From Mermis nigrescens (taxonomy: Eukaryota > Nematoda > Enoplea > Mermithida > Mermithidae): 64,000 nt of DNA. The stretch is taken from positions 1-64,000 of the forward strand of contig JAVLUZ010000654.1 of assembly GCA_036768485.1 (NCBI GenBank), given 5' to 3'. Position numbers and translations under genes: made by a program. Positions 43,340 to 54,976 of this stretch are shown here, in pieces (within the stretch, counting starts at the first letter, position 1; every line of letters begins with the position of its first letter). The notes beneath the pieces were generated by a model that saw nothing but the letters and a program-made list of their open reading frames with translations, ran no database searches and had not been told where the DNA came from.

Positions 43340-43836
43340 AGGGTCGTATTTAAGGGAGTGAGGGGCGGCCGCTTCCCCCCTTGGCCGAAAAAATTTTTTG
43401 ACAGGTAAGATAATGCGTAAAAAAGATGGAGTGCATGTCTTTGACGTAAAATCTTCAAATTTTTGGCGCTCCGCGGCTTACATAAAACATTTTCCATAAT
43501 TTTGATTCAAGCGCGACCAAAAAACGACATTTTTATAGCCGTTTTAGTAGAAAACATTTTTCGTAAAGTTCGAATCTCATGTTCTCACTCAAGGGTCAGC
43601 CAAACAGGTACTAAAATTGATTAATTCCTGTCTTTTTAGTCTTAAAACCGATATAATGCGGTCAAAACGGACTAGAAATACTTTTAAAATGTGATATTAC
43701 ATACCACGAAAAAACGTTTTATAGGCTATTTTGACCATTTTGGTCGTTCAGACAGCAAAAAATCGTGAAATTCACTGTTTTGGATTTTTAGGATTTTACC
43801 ACCCCCTGCCGACCCTGACCTCGTGCACCTACGATA
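43340..43836. mobile_element. Repeat block upstream of MGME1 exon 1, with truncated family F copy
   Basis: gcgctccgcggc at 43466, then a family F body from 43570 to ctcgtgcacctacg. This explains the false upstream extension of the exon 1 frame. Confidence 0.55.
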
Positions 43837-44479
43837 GAGCATATCGAAAAACGTCGGAAATGCAGTTTTTACGAGCTATCCCGACAATTTTCCGAGATAT
43901 AGACCAATTTATGTTGGGTCCACCCCACCCCTCCAACTTAATCGAATCCTGGATACGGGTCTAACAGCAGTCAGAGGCATATGCTTAATTACAACAGGTC
44001 TTACATGAATCTCAAGCGCGTTTTCGGATAGAATTGGTTCTGCTTAGACCGACTAGTCGACATTTTGGACCGAAACCTATTGCCCGAACCATGAAAAAGC
44101 ATAAAACGGCGTCTAATAGCATAATTTGAATTACCTACATACAGTCATTTTTCTAACATTAAACTTATTTATAAATTCCGTCATTCAGGAACATTTCTTC
44201 CTCATTTCATATTACTCAGTTCCTTAACATGTCAAAATTTTCTCCAGGAGAGGGGAATTCCACCTTTCCCCCACTGGCTACGCCAGTAGATATTTCGGAT
44301 CAAAACGATGTCAAAAGCCCAAAAAACACGTTATTTTACTGCCCCCACCCGATTTTCCATGTTTTTTATATGAATCAAATTTTGGGATTCTCCCCCAGGC
44401 GAAAATCCTGGCTACGCCCATAGGCGTAGTCAGAATTTTCGCTCGCCAAGGGGAATCCCGACAAAATGTTTATCTAAAA
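43837..44479. other. No gene; fragments of GC-rich repeats
   Basis: 44040-44220 matches the family G body (gaaccatgaaaaagcat). 44230-44480 holds pieces of the 44480-45265 element. Confidence 0.4.
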
Positions 44480-45265
44480 AACCCGTAAAAATGGGCGGGG
44501 CCGTTAAATAACGTGGTTTTGGGCTTTTCACATCGTCCTGCACTATTTAAACAATTAAAAAATTAATTTTTTTCCGGGAATTTTTTTACGTTTTTGACGG
44601 AAAAATGATATTACATAATGCGCGCGAAGCGCTATTGTTTTTCTACTTTTCTTGCAATAAAGCGATAGAAATTGCCAAAAGTAAAAAGAAATCGGCGCGG
44701 AGGGCCGAATTTGTCGAATTTATTTCGCAGAACAGCATCTTGCAACCGTATTCAACTTGTCAAAATTTTCCCCAGTGGGGAGGGGATTCCCCCTTCCCCA
44801 CCCCCTCCCATTGGCTAAGCCAGTGGCTACGCCTATCTAGGATTTGTGAGAACAAGAAAGCTCGACTTTTTTACGTTAGTCTCAAGAAATCATCGCAGCA
44901 CAGCTTTATGCAAACGCAAAGCTCAATTTGTGAAACTTTCGAAATTTCTTTCAGGGGAATCCAATCTTCCTCCTCCATCTACGCCATTGGGTCTTCTGCA
45001 CTGGCTTATCCAGTGGGGGGACATAAAATCGAAAAATTCGGTGCTTCGCGTCTATTTCTTCTATCTTTTGGCAGTTTCTATCGCTTTATTGCAGGAAGAG
45101 TTCAAAAAATTAGCGCTTCGCGCGCATTATAAGTATTTTTTACGTCAGAAACGTAAAAAATTTCCAAAAAAATACATTTTTCTATTGCTTAAATAGTGCA
45201 GGACGATGCGAAAAGCCCAAAAAACACGTTTTTACCGGCTCCCGCCCCGTTTTTATGGGTTTTTT
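44480..45265. mobile_element. DNA element with about 75-bp inverted ends
   Basis: Left cacatcgtcctgcactattt and right aaatagtgcaggacgatgcg are inverses, embedded in longer matching arms (gggcggggcc; cgccccgttt). Interior ORFs look accidental. Confidence 0.75.
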
Positions 45266-45299
45266 ACACAAGAGCATGAAGGGTGAGGGGGCTTTGAAA

Positions 45300-45655
45300 A
45301 ACTGATAGCTATACAGCGATATTGGCCGAAAAATTATTGCTGTATAGCCTTTTCTGGGCTCAGAAAATTAGCTATATATACAGCCTTGTTGGGCTCAGAA
45401 AACTAACAATAGTCTTTTTTGAGCTCAGAAATTCTATTTGGTTGTCGTTTCTGAGTTTCAAGAGGATATATAGCTGTTTTCTCGACTCCAGAAAGGGATT
45501 AATAGCTATTTATAGTCCAAAAAGGCTATATAGCTTTGTTTGTGAATCCAAAAAGGCTATATAGCTAGTTTTATGAGACCAAAAAGGCTATACAGCTAAT
45601 TCTCTGACTCCAAAAGGACTATAGAGCTGTTTTAACGAAGTACATAGCTATCTAG
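45300..45655. repeat. Minisatellite, about 40-bp degenerate unit
   Basis: Repeated aaaaggctatatagct and tgagctcagaaa motifs, roughly eight units, inside a MITE that ends ttgcgcacctatgg. Confidence 0.75.
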
Positions 45656-46264
45656 CAATTATTGAATTTCACCCCCCCCTGAAAGTTTGACCTTGCGCAC
45701 CTATGGTTTTTTAACTTAAATATTTTTTTTGGATTGCTTTTTGGCGAAAATTTGGTCACGCTTATGGTCTCCTGTCCATCTAATCTAACTTTTCGCCTGT
45801 TTTTCCTTGCGTTTCGTCACCATTTTTTTCACATTTTGGGGTTTTTGTGAACCAAAATTTCGAGATTTGGAAAAAAAATTTTGGGCTTAGTTCACATTGT
45901 GGAAAATTTTTGTAATGCAAAAATGCCTAACTTCACTATAATTGAAAATCCTTATCTACTGAACAGATTTGATCAATTTTGTAATGCACAAATGCGTGTT
46001 AGAGAGCCAGAATATCAAAATTTTCCTGCGCTTCGCGCCGGATTGATTTTATCTTATACTTGTTCTTGATGTTTAGGCCGTGCCATGCCGATCGCAGCAC
46101 TTTTATCGACAACTTGTTCCAGAACATTGCTAAGATTGAAAATCCTTATCTTCTGCACGGATTTTCTGACAATTTTTGGAGTGAAAAAATGCGTTTTAGA
46201 GAGGTAAAATGTCAAAATTTTCCGGTGCTTCGTGCCGAACCGATTTAATTTTATTAGTTGTCAT

Positions 46265-46700
46265 CAGCCCATATCCAGGGGGATAGGGGGGCACGAGGTC
46301 CCCCCTCCGAAACGAAATATGAGAATGATTTTTTGCTTCACTCCCCCTTTGCTTTTTTAGCCAAAATTCGCAGCGCCGAATTTCAAATTATAATTAGAGT
46401 CTATTGAGTCCCAAGCGCGCGGTTTAAACACTCCATTTTTATTCTCTATGCAACCTAAAGCGTATTTTGCATCTATACCTTCTGTTTTTCACAGGTTTTA
46501 TGCAAAAAATGAGATTTGTTTAAGAGGTTGTCCATTGGATTCTCACCATATTTAAGGCATCTGGGTAGCAAAATTTACAAAATGTACAGATCTAATGGTC
46601 GTAAAACGTCTTCTTTGATCCATCCTTTAGTCCCCCTTAATTTTTGAAAAATTTTGGTCGTGCTCCCCCCCCCGAAACAAAATCTAGGATACGGGCCTGC
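46265..46700. mobile_element. Family I repeat
   Basis: Same sequence in opposite orientation at 52870-53176 (aagcgcgcggtttaaac against gtctaaaccgcgcgcttg). Confidence 0.7.
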
Positions 46701-46735
46701 TTGTCATTGGTGTTTAGGCCGCGCCGGATTAGCCC

Positions 46736-46852
46736 AGTACGAACGATGCAAGAGAGTATAAAACGTACGGTCAATAAAATGAAAGCGTACAGCAAAAGGC
46801 GACGAGCGAGTCATAAAAATGACGATTCAAGCTCGCTCTATAATAAATTTGG
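46736..46852 (+). CDS. Candidate 3' coding exon, unrecognised
   Basis: After tttag at about 46715 a frame reads ISPVRTMQESIKRTVNKM, then a basic SKRRRASHK tail to TAA. It is in non-repeat sequence, and AATAAA occurs at about 47101. No partner exon found on the plus strand. Confidence 0.2.
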
Positions 46853-47351
46853 ATAAGTCGACATCAATTAATCTAGATTTGAATATATTTAAGTTAGGGG
46901 AGAAACTACAAAATCAGGTAGGTGATTCCAAACAGGGATATACTTATTTTAAAAAATCGAATTGTTGTAAATTAGAACGAACAAGAGGAACAACTAGCTA
47001 AAAACGATTTGTGTAGCGAGTAGAATTTTTATTACGCACAAAAAAATCTGCCAAGGAAAAGACAAGATTTTTGACTAATAATTTGATAATAAAAAAATAA
47101 TAAATAAACTAATAATAATTAGTACCTATTAGTATTAGTCTGAAAATGCAGTTTTAGGAGTTAGAAGAAAGAAAGAAATAGTTTATTGCGACAGAGACGG
47201 AATTAAAACAATACAAATTTGGTCAAATCAAATAAAGAAAGAATCAGAGTAAATACACTGAAATGTCAATGCAATGAAATATATTATCAAAAACCTGCGC
47301 AAGGACTATAAAGGCGGTTTGCACTTACTTATAGTCTAAGGTAAAACTAAT

Positions 47352-47642
47352 TTACTCTAAACGACTGCTGAAGGAGGGAAAGTTCGGGGCATTTAAAACT
47401 TCTTCTAGCAAATCATTCCAAAGAGGAGGGAGTCTATTTGCAAAACAATACATTTTCAAATTTAAGCGAGATTTAGGTATTTTTAGCTTTACCGAGTTAA
47501 CTGATCGAGTGAAGCCATTACACGCCGTGTTATATTCATCGCAGTACACTAAATTTACAATAACAAAATGTTCAAAAACTAGTTTTGGGTCTCGCCATTC
47601 TATGTAGGAATGACGGTACTTATGCAGTTTAATGCCCATCAA
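47352..47642 (-). mobile_element. LINE tail: C-terminus of non-LTR reverse transcriptase ORF
   Basis: The last about 60 residues (FTRSVNSVKLKIPKSRLN, FANRLPPLWNDL, NAPNFPSFSSRL) fit the end of jockey/CR1-like ORF2 proteins (R-x-x-x-F-x-R, WN-x-L, F-x-x-x-L). It is truncated at its 5' end and followed by a short 3' UTR-like stretch. Confidence 0.6.
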
Positions 47643-47719
47643 ATTTTTTCCATCTTTTTTAACATTAGGGTATAGGCCATGTTAATAGAATGCTTTTCCT
47701 AAAGAAATAATAACTTTCA

Positions 47720-47792
47720 ATCCCTGGGATTCGATCCTCAGACCTTCCAATCTAAAGAGCAACGCCCTCAACCACTAGGCAACGCCACCTTA
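47720..47792 (-). repeat. tRNA-like SINE head
   Basis: On the minus strand it begins GGTGGCGTTGCC, has an A-box-like TAGTGGTTGAGGGC and a B-box-like GATCGAATCCC at tRNA spacing. The stems pair badly and the sequence runs on into non-tRNA, so it is a tRNA-derived SINE or decayed tRNA rather than a working gene. Confidence 0.45.
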
Positions 47793-47958
47793 TTTTGCAG
47801 ATGTATCTTACTAAAATATAACAGAAACAAGCGTCACGAATACAATTCATGAGCTGCCCACATGTTTGGCACTGAGGATACTGCCATTGCCCATCGGATT
47901 TTTTCTCATCGGGCGTTGCACGTAAGGTCGGATAATATAAAGCCACGGGCATCAAAGA
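47791..47958 (-). CDS. Candidate Cys-rich coding exon, unrecognised
   Basis: A minus frame with YPQCQTCGQLMNCIRDACFC and a donor-like GTAAGA after the Ile-Leu codons near 47820. It has two CxxC-like pairs and unbiased amino-acid use, unlike the flanking repeats. It lies between a SINE-like head and an inverted repeat pair (47620-47680, 48060-48138), so it may be transposon-derived. Function unknown. Confidence 0.25.
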
Positions 47959-48839
47959 GTAAAGCCATTTTAAAAAGCCTATAATACAAGTAATAATTAA
48001 GTAAAGACATTTTGAGAGCTATAAGGCAAAAGAAATAATGTACAAGTACGTCATGTCGAATGGTATATACCCTAATGTTGAAAAGGATAGCAAAAATTCG
48101 GTGGGCACTAAACTGCATAAGCGCCGGAGAGACTTTCTGCAAAAGAACATCGGTTTTTCAACATGAGCGCTCAATTTTTATACGTCTGTTAGACCCCCCA
48201 AAAATGTGAACAAAAATTTAAAATGTAGAAAAAATTTTGGGTATGGTTCTTATTACGAACCAAACCGCTAGGAAAACTGCCAGTGTGGTTAAGCATAGGA
48301 GTGAAAAACTTCCAAAAAATCAAGAAACTGCCAAAATGGAAGGAAAACTGAAACCCGCAACACTAGTTGCGTTCAGTGTTGCCAACCCAAATTTTCAAAA
48401 ACCTCAAATCACTGGCCAAAAAAACCTCAAAAATTAGGGTAAAACCTCAAAATTTAGAAATGAATTCTATCCAGTAAACAATAAGGTTTACAGGCTTTGT
48501 AGCTATTTTCATTTAAGCTTAGCCCAAATTTATGTGGTTCTGCTTAAATGGATCTAATTTTATAGCTTTTACTCAGTCCAGGGTGGCCACTGGTTTCCTA
48601 AAATAAAATTCCCGGGTTTTTTCCCGGGATTTCTCGGGTGATTTATGGACAATTTCCCGCTTTTAAATCATGCTTCAAACGCACACGATACACGCAGAAG
48701 TGTCATGATAAGAACATGAAAAAGGGTAAGGCACAAGCAACTTTTAATCAAACAAATGCAAATACTACACGAAACGTTTTGGAACAATCATAATTTCTTT
48801 TTCAATGATGCTAACGAATTGTCAATAGCAGTTCTCGCA

Positions 48840-49030
48840 GCATATAATATAGTACAGTAGCGATTTTAGTGTGGTAAAACAGGGTTTTCGATCTTTGGTA
48901 GTGTATTTCAGCTAATTTCTGAGTTTCTCAAGCCAAAAATTACTAAGAATTGACTCAAAACGGCGCAATGCGCCGAAAAATTTGGCATTTTTTCCATTCT
49001 AAATGCAAATCCTGCCATTTTAAAGATATA
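48840..49030. mobile_element. Family C MITE, truncated
   Basis: tagtacagtagcgattttag start, stops at atatatagga where a family D element begins. Confidence 0.65.
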
Positions 49031-49475
49031 TAGGAGCAGTGGCAAATCTAGGATTTGCCTAAGGGGAGGGGCGGTGTTCCAGCTTTTCCAAAAACAGTCA
49101 GAAATAAATCAAAAAATTTGTCCTTAACGCGCAAAATAGCGTTTTTCGGTGTTTTACATTGTATACTTTTCCATAAAATCACTTGACGCAATATTTTTTC
49201 TGAAAATTTTAAAATGTTAGACAATTTTGTGCGAGAAAATCATTAAATTTCTTTGACTTTAACAAAACTCAGGCGCGAAGCGCCGAAACATATGTGAAAT
49301 TAAGGCGGATAGACGTCTAGAAGCATGATTTACTGCTTGATTTCCTGTATTTATATCATTTGATGCGAAACATCGAAATTTTTGATTGAAAATAGAAGAA
49401 AACTATGCAAAAATAGCTGTTAAATTTGTTTTGAAACCTACATGAATAGAAAATGGCTTCAAGGCAGTGTTTTTT
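49031..49475. mobile_element. Family D element, truncated
   Basis: gcagtggcaaatctaggatt start, ggcgcgaagcgccg at 49273. Confidence 0.6.
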
Positions 49476-50324
49476 TCGTACAAAATCCGTTTGTACATAT
49501 GCAAAGATGGTCCCTAAAAGTCTTTGTACATTTTGTACACACAAATTTTTGGGTACTATGATATAGTTCGGTAGCGACTTTAGTCGTAAAAACAGAGTTG
49601 TTCGACCTTTGGTCAGTGATCGGACCGAGGGTACTTTTTGGACCCTCGGCCGAGGCCGAGGCCGAGGCGCCTTAAAATCCTTGCCTCGGCCGAGGCCGAG
49701 GGTAATGCCGAGGGTCAAGCTTATATACCTATACCCATAAATAGTGCTCTTAGAATATTTTGTATGCACATTAGCTGGAGAATAATCGTAATACTGAACA
49801 CTTTATCGAATGTCATTTTCAATAATAGTAGATTAAATGTTTGAAGGATTTATTGAATAAAGTCAGCAGAATGAAAGCATACTTAATTTAACAAGTTGCC
49901 GTTGAAGACTTGGAAAAGTTAATAGAAAATATGGCTGAACAAGCACTTAAAAACTTTTATTACTATACATAAATAAGAAAACAGTGTCAAAGAAATAAAC
50001 GAACAAACGAAATAAGCTAAGTAAAGACAGAACTGTAACCATTGTTTTGCTCGCTTTTGCGGTAATGCATGCTTAAACACGCTTTTTCAGTCATCCAATT
50101 CTGGTGTGGTAGGTAGTATGACAGAAACTGCACTGTACTTTCCGATCATAGTTTCCGAAGGTCCAGAGTTGAGGGAAGGGTGAAATCCCAAAATAGGGGA
50201 CCAGTAAATGAAGTAGTGTCTTTGTATGAGCGAACAAATTTTTGTAGATATTTTATATAAATATATTTTTAAACATACACATTTTTACATACTGCCAGTG
50301 TGTGACCTGCAACCGGCATGCAGT

Positions 50325-50735
50325 CCTAAACAGTGTTTTTTTGTGCAAGATACCTTTTTACATGTACAAAAATGGTATCCAAAAGTCTTTGAACATTTTG
50401 TACATGCAAATTTTTGTGTACTATTATAGTATGGTACAGTAGCGATTTAGTATGGTAAAACGGGTTTTCGACCTTCGGTAGCGTATCTTAGCTAATTCCT
50501 GGGTCTCTGAATATTTGACATTTTTTCCATTCTAAATGCAAATTCTACTATTTTAAAGATATATAGGACAGACAATTACTGATGCGCCGAAAATTTTCGG
50601 GAATTCTACACCTTTTTACAGTTGTTGTCTCTCTAAAAATCTTTGTGCATGTACAAAGACAGTCCTGAAAAGTCTCTGTACATTATGAAAAATCTTTGTC
50701 GAATACAAAAATCCGTGGTCCTAAATGTGATAATT
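50325..50735. mobile_element. Family C MITE inside the nested hAT-like element
   Basis: Opens cagtgtttttttgtgcaaga, contains agatatataggacagacaat. This is a third level of nesting. Confidence 0.7.
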
Positions 50736-51249
50736 CGGAATGGATATAGTTCATAAGATTATTTGGCGCGAAGCGCCGAAATTTTTATGAGCTTTTGATG
50801 AAATTTACACATAAAACTTGACTGAGAAAGCTAAAACAACTCGTATCACAAAATCAGAAATATTACAGATATTGTAATGTGCCAATTAAATCTTGTAATA
50901 AGCACTACTGTGCTTAGAAATCCAATGCAACATCAGGATAAATTAGTCAATTTTATCTTTGAACGGCTAAATGTGCCGAGTTATTAAATAGTACTTGTTT
51001 TGCATGAAATTTTTTAAAACAGTATAAATGGATACAAAAGATATTTAAATCTGCATAAAGATGCCTAGATTACACAAAAATTGATTTTTGAGCGTTTAAT
51101 GCCTCTGCTTCAATCTAAATACAGTATATTAGCGATATTTTGCGCGAAGCGCCAAAATTTTTTGAAATTTCCTAAAAAAATACTGAAAAACGATATAATT
51201 ATTATCACTTTGTCCAAGACAGTATTTTTAACATTGTATAAAAATGGCT

Positions 51250-51640
51250 CCGGAAAATGCACGAGCCGAAATTGAATTTTGGCAAAATCTGCATTTATTG
51301 GCCATTTTTAGATGCTTTTGCGATTTTCGGCCGAAAATTTGTAATCATTTACGCCCTCTCCCATAAAAATGGCCGAAAACCATACGTGTTGCAGGAAGGG
51401 CTTTGGGGAATTCCCCACCCACCCAGGGTTGGACGTCTCCCCTAACCCTTCCCTCCAACGTCAGAAAATTTTGACCCACCCTCCCCACTTTGGGCGAAAA
51501 TTTGCGCTTTGTTGGCTATTTTAGGTGCTTTTGCCATTTTGACATAGCAATAGAGTCGCTAATCCCCCACCCGAAATTTCTAGCCGTTACATGTATGCCG
51601 AGGAGCCCCTCCCAAAAATTTTGAGCTGTCACATGCATGT
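51250..51640. mobile_element. Family B MITE(s), overlapping copies
   Basis: Two ttggccattttt cores and ends gttACATGTATG (51590) and gtcACATGCATG (51635) suggest two overlapping copies. Confidence 0.6.
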
Positions 51641-52514
51641 TTTATAGTGACAGTTTGTCTATTTACTCTTGCTTACATTCAAAAATACTCTATCACTTCG
51701 GGAAATTCTAATAGTTAGCTGCACTTTTGCCTTAGTAAAAATTAGGTTCAAAAATATTCAAAAGGTTTTCACCAAAAATCGTCTGACAGTGACTTGAGTC
51801 TTGTACCCTGAGAGGGGTAATAAACCTCCCTCACCCCTCCCTTCGGGAATGTGTGCTTCCGATCCATGTAGCAAGCATGAGAATTAAAACTTAGTCATCA
51901 CATGAATAATTAATTGGCACTTTGCTGTATGTAACTTCGTGTAACTGGGTACGCGACTAAAACCACAAGAAAAGTCTATATGTAAAAAATAGCCTTTGTA
52001 CTGCAGATGCATTCTAAATAGTTAATATTCAACGGACATATTAAACTTATTCAAATTTGATTTTAACCCTCGGCGCCTCGGCACTTTTCAGCTTTGCCCT
52101 CGGCGCCGAGGCCGAGGCTCCAAAAACGCCGAGGCTTGCCGAGGCCGAGGCCGAGGCCTCGGTCCGATCACTGCCTTTGGTAGTGTATTTTGACTAATTC
52201 CTGATTTTATGAGAGCAAGCAAAAATCATTAAGAATCGTCTTGAAACAGCGTGAAGTGCCGAAAAATTTGACATGTTTCTTTTCGAAATGCGATTTCTGC
52301 TATTATAAAGATATATAGGACACACAATTACTCATTGCGGCGCGGAGCGCCAGAAATTTTGCAAATTTCATACCTTTTTTGCAGATTTTGTCTTTCCGAA
52401 AATCTCTGTACATCTACAAAGACGGTCCTGAAAAGTCTTTGTACATCATGAAAAATCTTTGCCGAATACAAAAAACGTGCTTCCATGTCGCCAAGAAAGT
52501 AAATAAATGTCATT

Positions 52515-52840
52515 AACCGTGGCGGATCTAGGATTTTCCCAAGAGGGGGCGGTACCCCTAAGGGGGCGGAACCCTGACTTGAGCGGAAAAATTAGTCGTT
52601 ATAACCCGGAAATCGCTAAAAATCGCTCAAAAATGCTTAATTTTGCGCACTATTTTGGGCCAATGGGGGGCGGCCGCCCTCCCCCCTAAATCCGCCCCTG
52701 GTCATTAATAGGTATCATCCGGCGCGTAGCGCCGAAAAAATTCGAGAAGTTATGGTCACTGACGGCCAAAAATCATTGCACATTGCTTATCCATTCTTTA
52801 TCTCGCCAAATATTTTTGGCCAATAGGAGAAGGGTGTCAA
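52515..52840. mobile_element. Family D element
   Basis: cgtggcggatctaggatttt start, ggcgcgtagcgccg at 52722. Confidence 0.65.
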
Positions 52841-52869
52841 TATGACCACTAAAGCTGTGCGATTCGTAA

Positions 52870-53176
52870 ATTTTGCTACCCAGATGCCTAAAACATGGTG
52901 AGAATTAAATAGACACCCTCTTGAATAAAGGCCATTTTCTGCATAAAACCTGTGCAGGACAGAAGAAATAGATGCAAAATACGCTTTAGGCTGTATAAAG
53001 ACTAAAAATCGAACGTCTAAACCGCGCGCTTGGGAATAAGTAGACTCTAATCATAATTTTGAAATTTTTTGCGATTTTGGCTAAAAAAGCGAGGGGGAGT
53101 AAAGGGATAAATCATTCTTATATTTCATTTCGGGGGTCACGTGTTCCATCCCCCTGTTCCTTGAGATACGGGCCTG
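52870..53176. mobile_element. Family I repeat, inverse of 46265-46700
   Basis: Ends gagatacgggcctgatt; ctacccagatgcct shared in inverse. Confidence 0.7.
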
Positions 53177-54000
53177 ATTACCCCTGTTAGATTAAGATTA
53201 TTGGACAAATAGTTCTATACCCACCTAGTCAATACAAACAATCAAACAGATTTTACTCCAGTGAAAGGAATTTAGAGATTCTAAGCTGCGTACAATAAAT
53301 GCTTTGTATGATTAGAAAATCGAAGATAAATTTGTTATTCATACTTAATTATAATTACGTTTGGCACACCGTTCCGCAGTCAGGTCAAGTGTTTTACCAA
53401 ATGGGACAACGCAAAAAAGAAATCCATTTTACTTATAGAAAGATGAAATTCACAAAACAGTTTTATTTATTTATTTTTTTCAAATCAAGTTTTACATTGC
53501 GAACATGGGCCTGACTAAAAAAAGAGCGCAACACATGTTTAGTAGATATAGATATGCGACGTAGGTAGGTATGCGGAATCAGAACGCATGCGTGTATGAA
53601 CATTATTCAATTGGAAATAAAAGCTAATATTGACGTTAAAACAAATGACTAAATCCAACTCCTGCACAAGCCACAAAGTGAGCAAAAAAGGTTAATTCGA
53701 ACTTCTTCAGTTTGGGGTTAGTAATAAAATTTCTTGTTGTTATTGTGCTTTTCATACGTTTTATGTATGTGGTAGCACTCCTGCTTAGGTTATAACTCCC
53801 ATGTTGGTCGATTATTAAGTACTCCAGCTTACTTTGAGATTATAGGCGTTACCATGAAACTCACTAGCAGGTTTTAGGCAGTTCACTTCAATGTCACTTC
53901 CTCCAATTCAATTAATTGCGGCACGAGCAAAGCGACGTTAAAATTAGCTACAGTATCTAACACAATATTTTAACTGTAATCGATATCTAGCTCGCTTATT
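53177..54000. other. hAT-like element interior; no gene seen
   Basis: AT-rich, no transposase signature, no other repeat recognised. The only stretch of the 5.8-kb element that could be original interior. Confidence 0.4.
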
Positions 54001-54390
54001 TTAGAAAACCTCGAATTTTCACCAAAACCCCAAAAAAACCTCAAAAATTTCCGAAAACCTCAACGAAAACCCCAAAAAATAAAAACCTCAAACGTTAGAA
54101 AACACCTCAAAATTTGAGGTAAATTCCCACGGTTGGCAACCCTGGTTGCGTTGCGTGCGAACATTCGTAACATGCGAAACGACAGTAAAACATGATTTCT
54201 TGAAAACAGCAATTATTTATATCTTGCCGCCATACCTGAACTGATACCTAGGTATTTCACGCTTATATTGTCTTTTGAGTGTGCTGTCTTTTTCCTTTAA
54301 CTTTGCAGTTTTCCCTTAAATTTAATCCGTGCAAATCAGGCTAAAACACGAGTTCAGGATTTTTATACAGTATTTTAGGCTTCTCTCCAT

Positions 54391-54408
54391 GACTCGATAT
54401 AAATACTA
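54391..54408 (+). promoter_or_regulatory. Candidate TATA box of the retrotransposon LTR
   Basis: TATAAAT at 54398-54404, upstream of the leader and about 140 nt before the candidate primer site, the usual place for a U3 promoter. The 5' LTR limits could not be fixed, because the 3' LTR lies outside the window and a hAT-like element appears to interrupt the left part. Confidence 0.3.
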
Positions 54409-54537
54409 TGTGTAACTGCTACAGCCGAGCTGATCAATCATCGTAAAATTATTTTTCGACCCAAAAAATTATCATTTTGGCCATCTAAGAATGTGTAACA
54501 TTTTGTTCACCTTTGTTGTTGTATCGACCCGCGATCG

Positions 54538-54555
54538 TGGCAGTGCGCAATTTAA
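54538..54555 (+). promoter_or_regulatory. Candidate primer-binding site, followed by a 5' splice donor
   Basis: A TGG-starting 18-mer (TGGCAGTGCGCAATTTAA) in the leader upstream of the first ORF, where a tRNA primer site should be. I cannot match it to a specific tRNA, and the usual CA end of an LTR does not lie immediately before it. GTAAGC follows directly at 54556 and is a good donor that could pair with the acceptor at 62572. Both are inferences. Confidence 0.3.
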
Positions 54556-54976
54556 GTAAGCGTCCGTGGTAAAGATTTTGTGTATCGTGGTAAAGCCATC
54601 GTTATTTTTCTATTTCCGTCGGATCTCTATCGACGAAGGCAGCTCTCACGCTCGCATTTTTCTATAAACGTCGACCCTCAGGCGACGATTCATCATTTTT
54701 CTCAACTGACGACGAAATTCCATCATTTAGGTTCTTACCTAATTGTTTTTCTAACCACGTACACGTTCTTGCGCTTTAGGCTTAGTCCTATCTGCTTTCG
54801 ATCATTTCACGTCAGGTATATCTTACTGAACGTAAGGAAGTACTATTTACGTGAAAAAACCGGTTTTTCGGATCGACAAAGGCCTAATTCGAAACATTTA
54901 TTTTGGGAAAAATTTCGACGTACTGAAATTTATTTTACCCAAAGGCACATTTTTTTGACATAGTTGACACATAAAA

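Larger units (their letters stand above)
49614..52173. mobile_element. Second hAT-like element, nested, with CCGAGG-rich ends
   Basis: Inverted ends CAGTGATCGGACCGAGG and CCTCGGTCCGATCACTG, and a perfect 8-bp duplication CCTTTGGT at 49606-49613 and 52174-52181. Removing it rejoins a family C repeat across the gap, which confirms it as an insertion. Subterminal regions are arrays of GGCCGAGGCC hexamers (49630-49720 and 52070-52160) that could form long hairpins. The interior (about 49720-52060) holds a further family C copy, B-type pieces and no transposase. Confidence 0.85.
49480..52490. mobile_element. Family C MITE split by the nested hAT-like element
   Basis: 49480-49613 and 52174-52490 form one family C unit. 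The duplicated cctttggt is the break point. Confidence 0.75.
48374..54144. mobile_element. hAT-like DNA transposon, 5.8 kb, with nested insertions
   Basis: Terminal inverted repeats CAGTGTTGCCAACC (left) and CAGGGTTGCCAACC (right, reversed), with a perfect 8-bp target duplication GTTGCGTT at 48366-48373 and 54145-54152. These are hallmarks of hAT. Both ends carry AT-rich subterminal repeats of the form AAACCTCAAAA. No transposase ORF is visible, and most of the interior is later insertions: 48840-49030, 49033-49475, 49614-52173, 52515-52840 and 52870-53176. The bases on either side may belong to the 5' LTR region of the retrotransposon on its right. Confidence 0.8.

Noticed and set aside
43312..43497. 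Upstream extension of the MGME1 exon 1 frame to ATG 43497
   Set aside because: The extension is transposon sequence (GC-rich repeat and CG palindrome), so I start at 43311.
44605..45196. Overlapping ORFs of 175 and 116 residues
   Set aside because: Inside a TIR element without conserved motifs; composition follows the repeat.
47720..47792. Functional tRNA gene
   Set aside because: A and B boxes are visible but stems do not pair well and the sequence continues into a SINE-like body.
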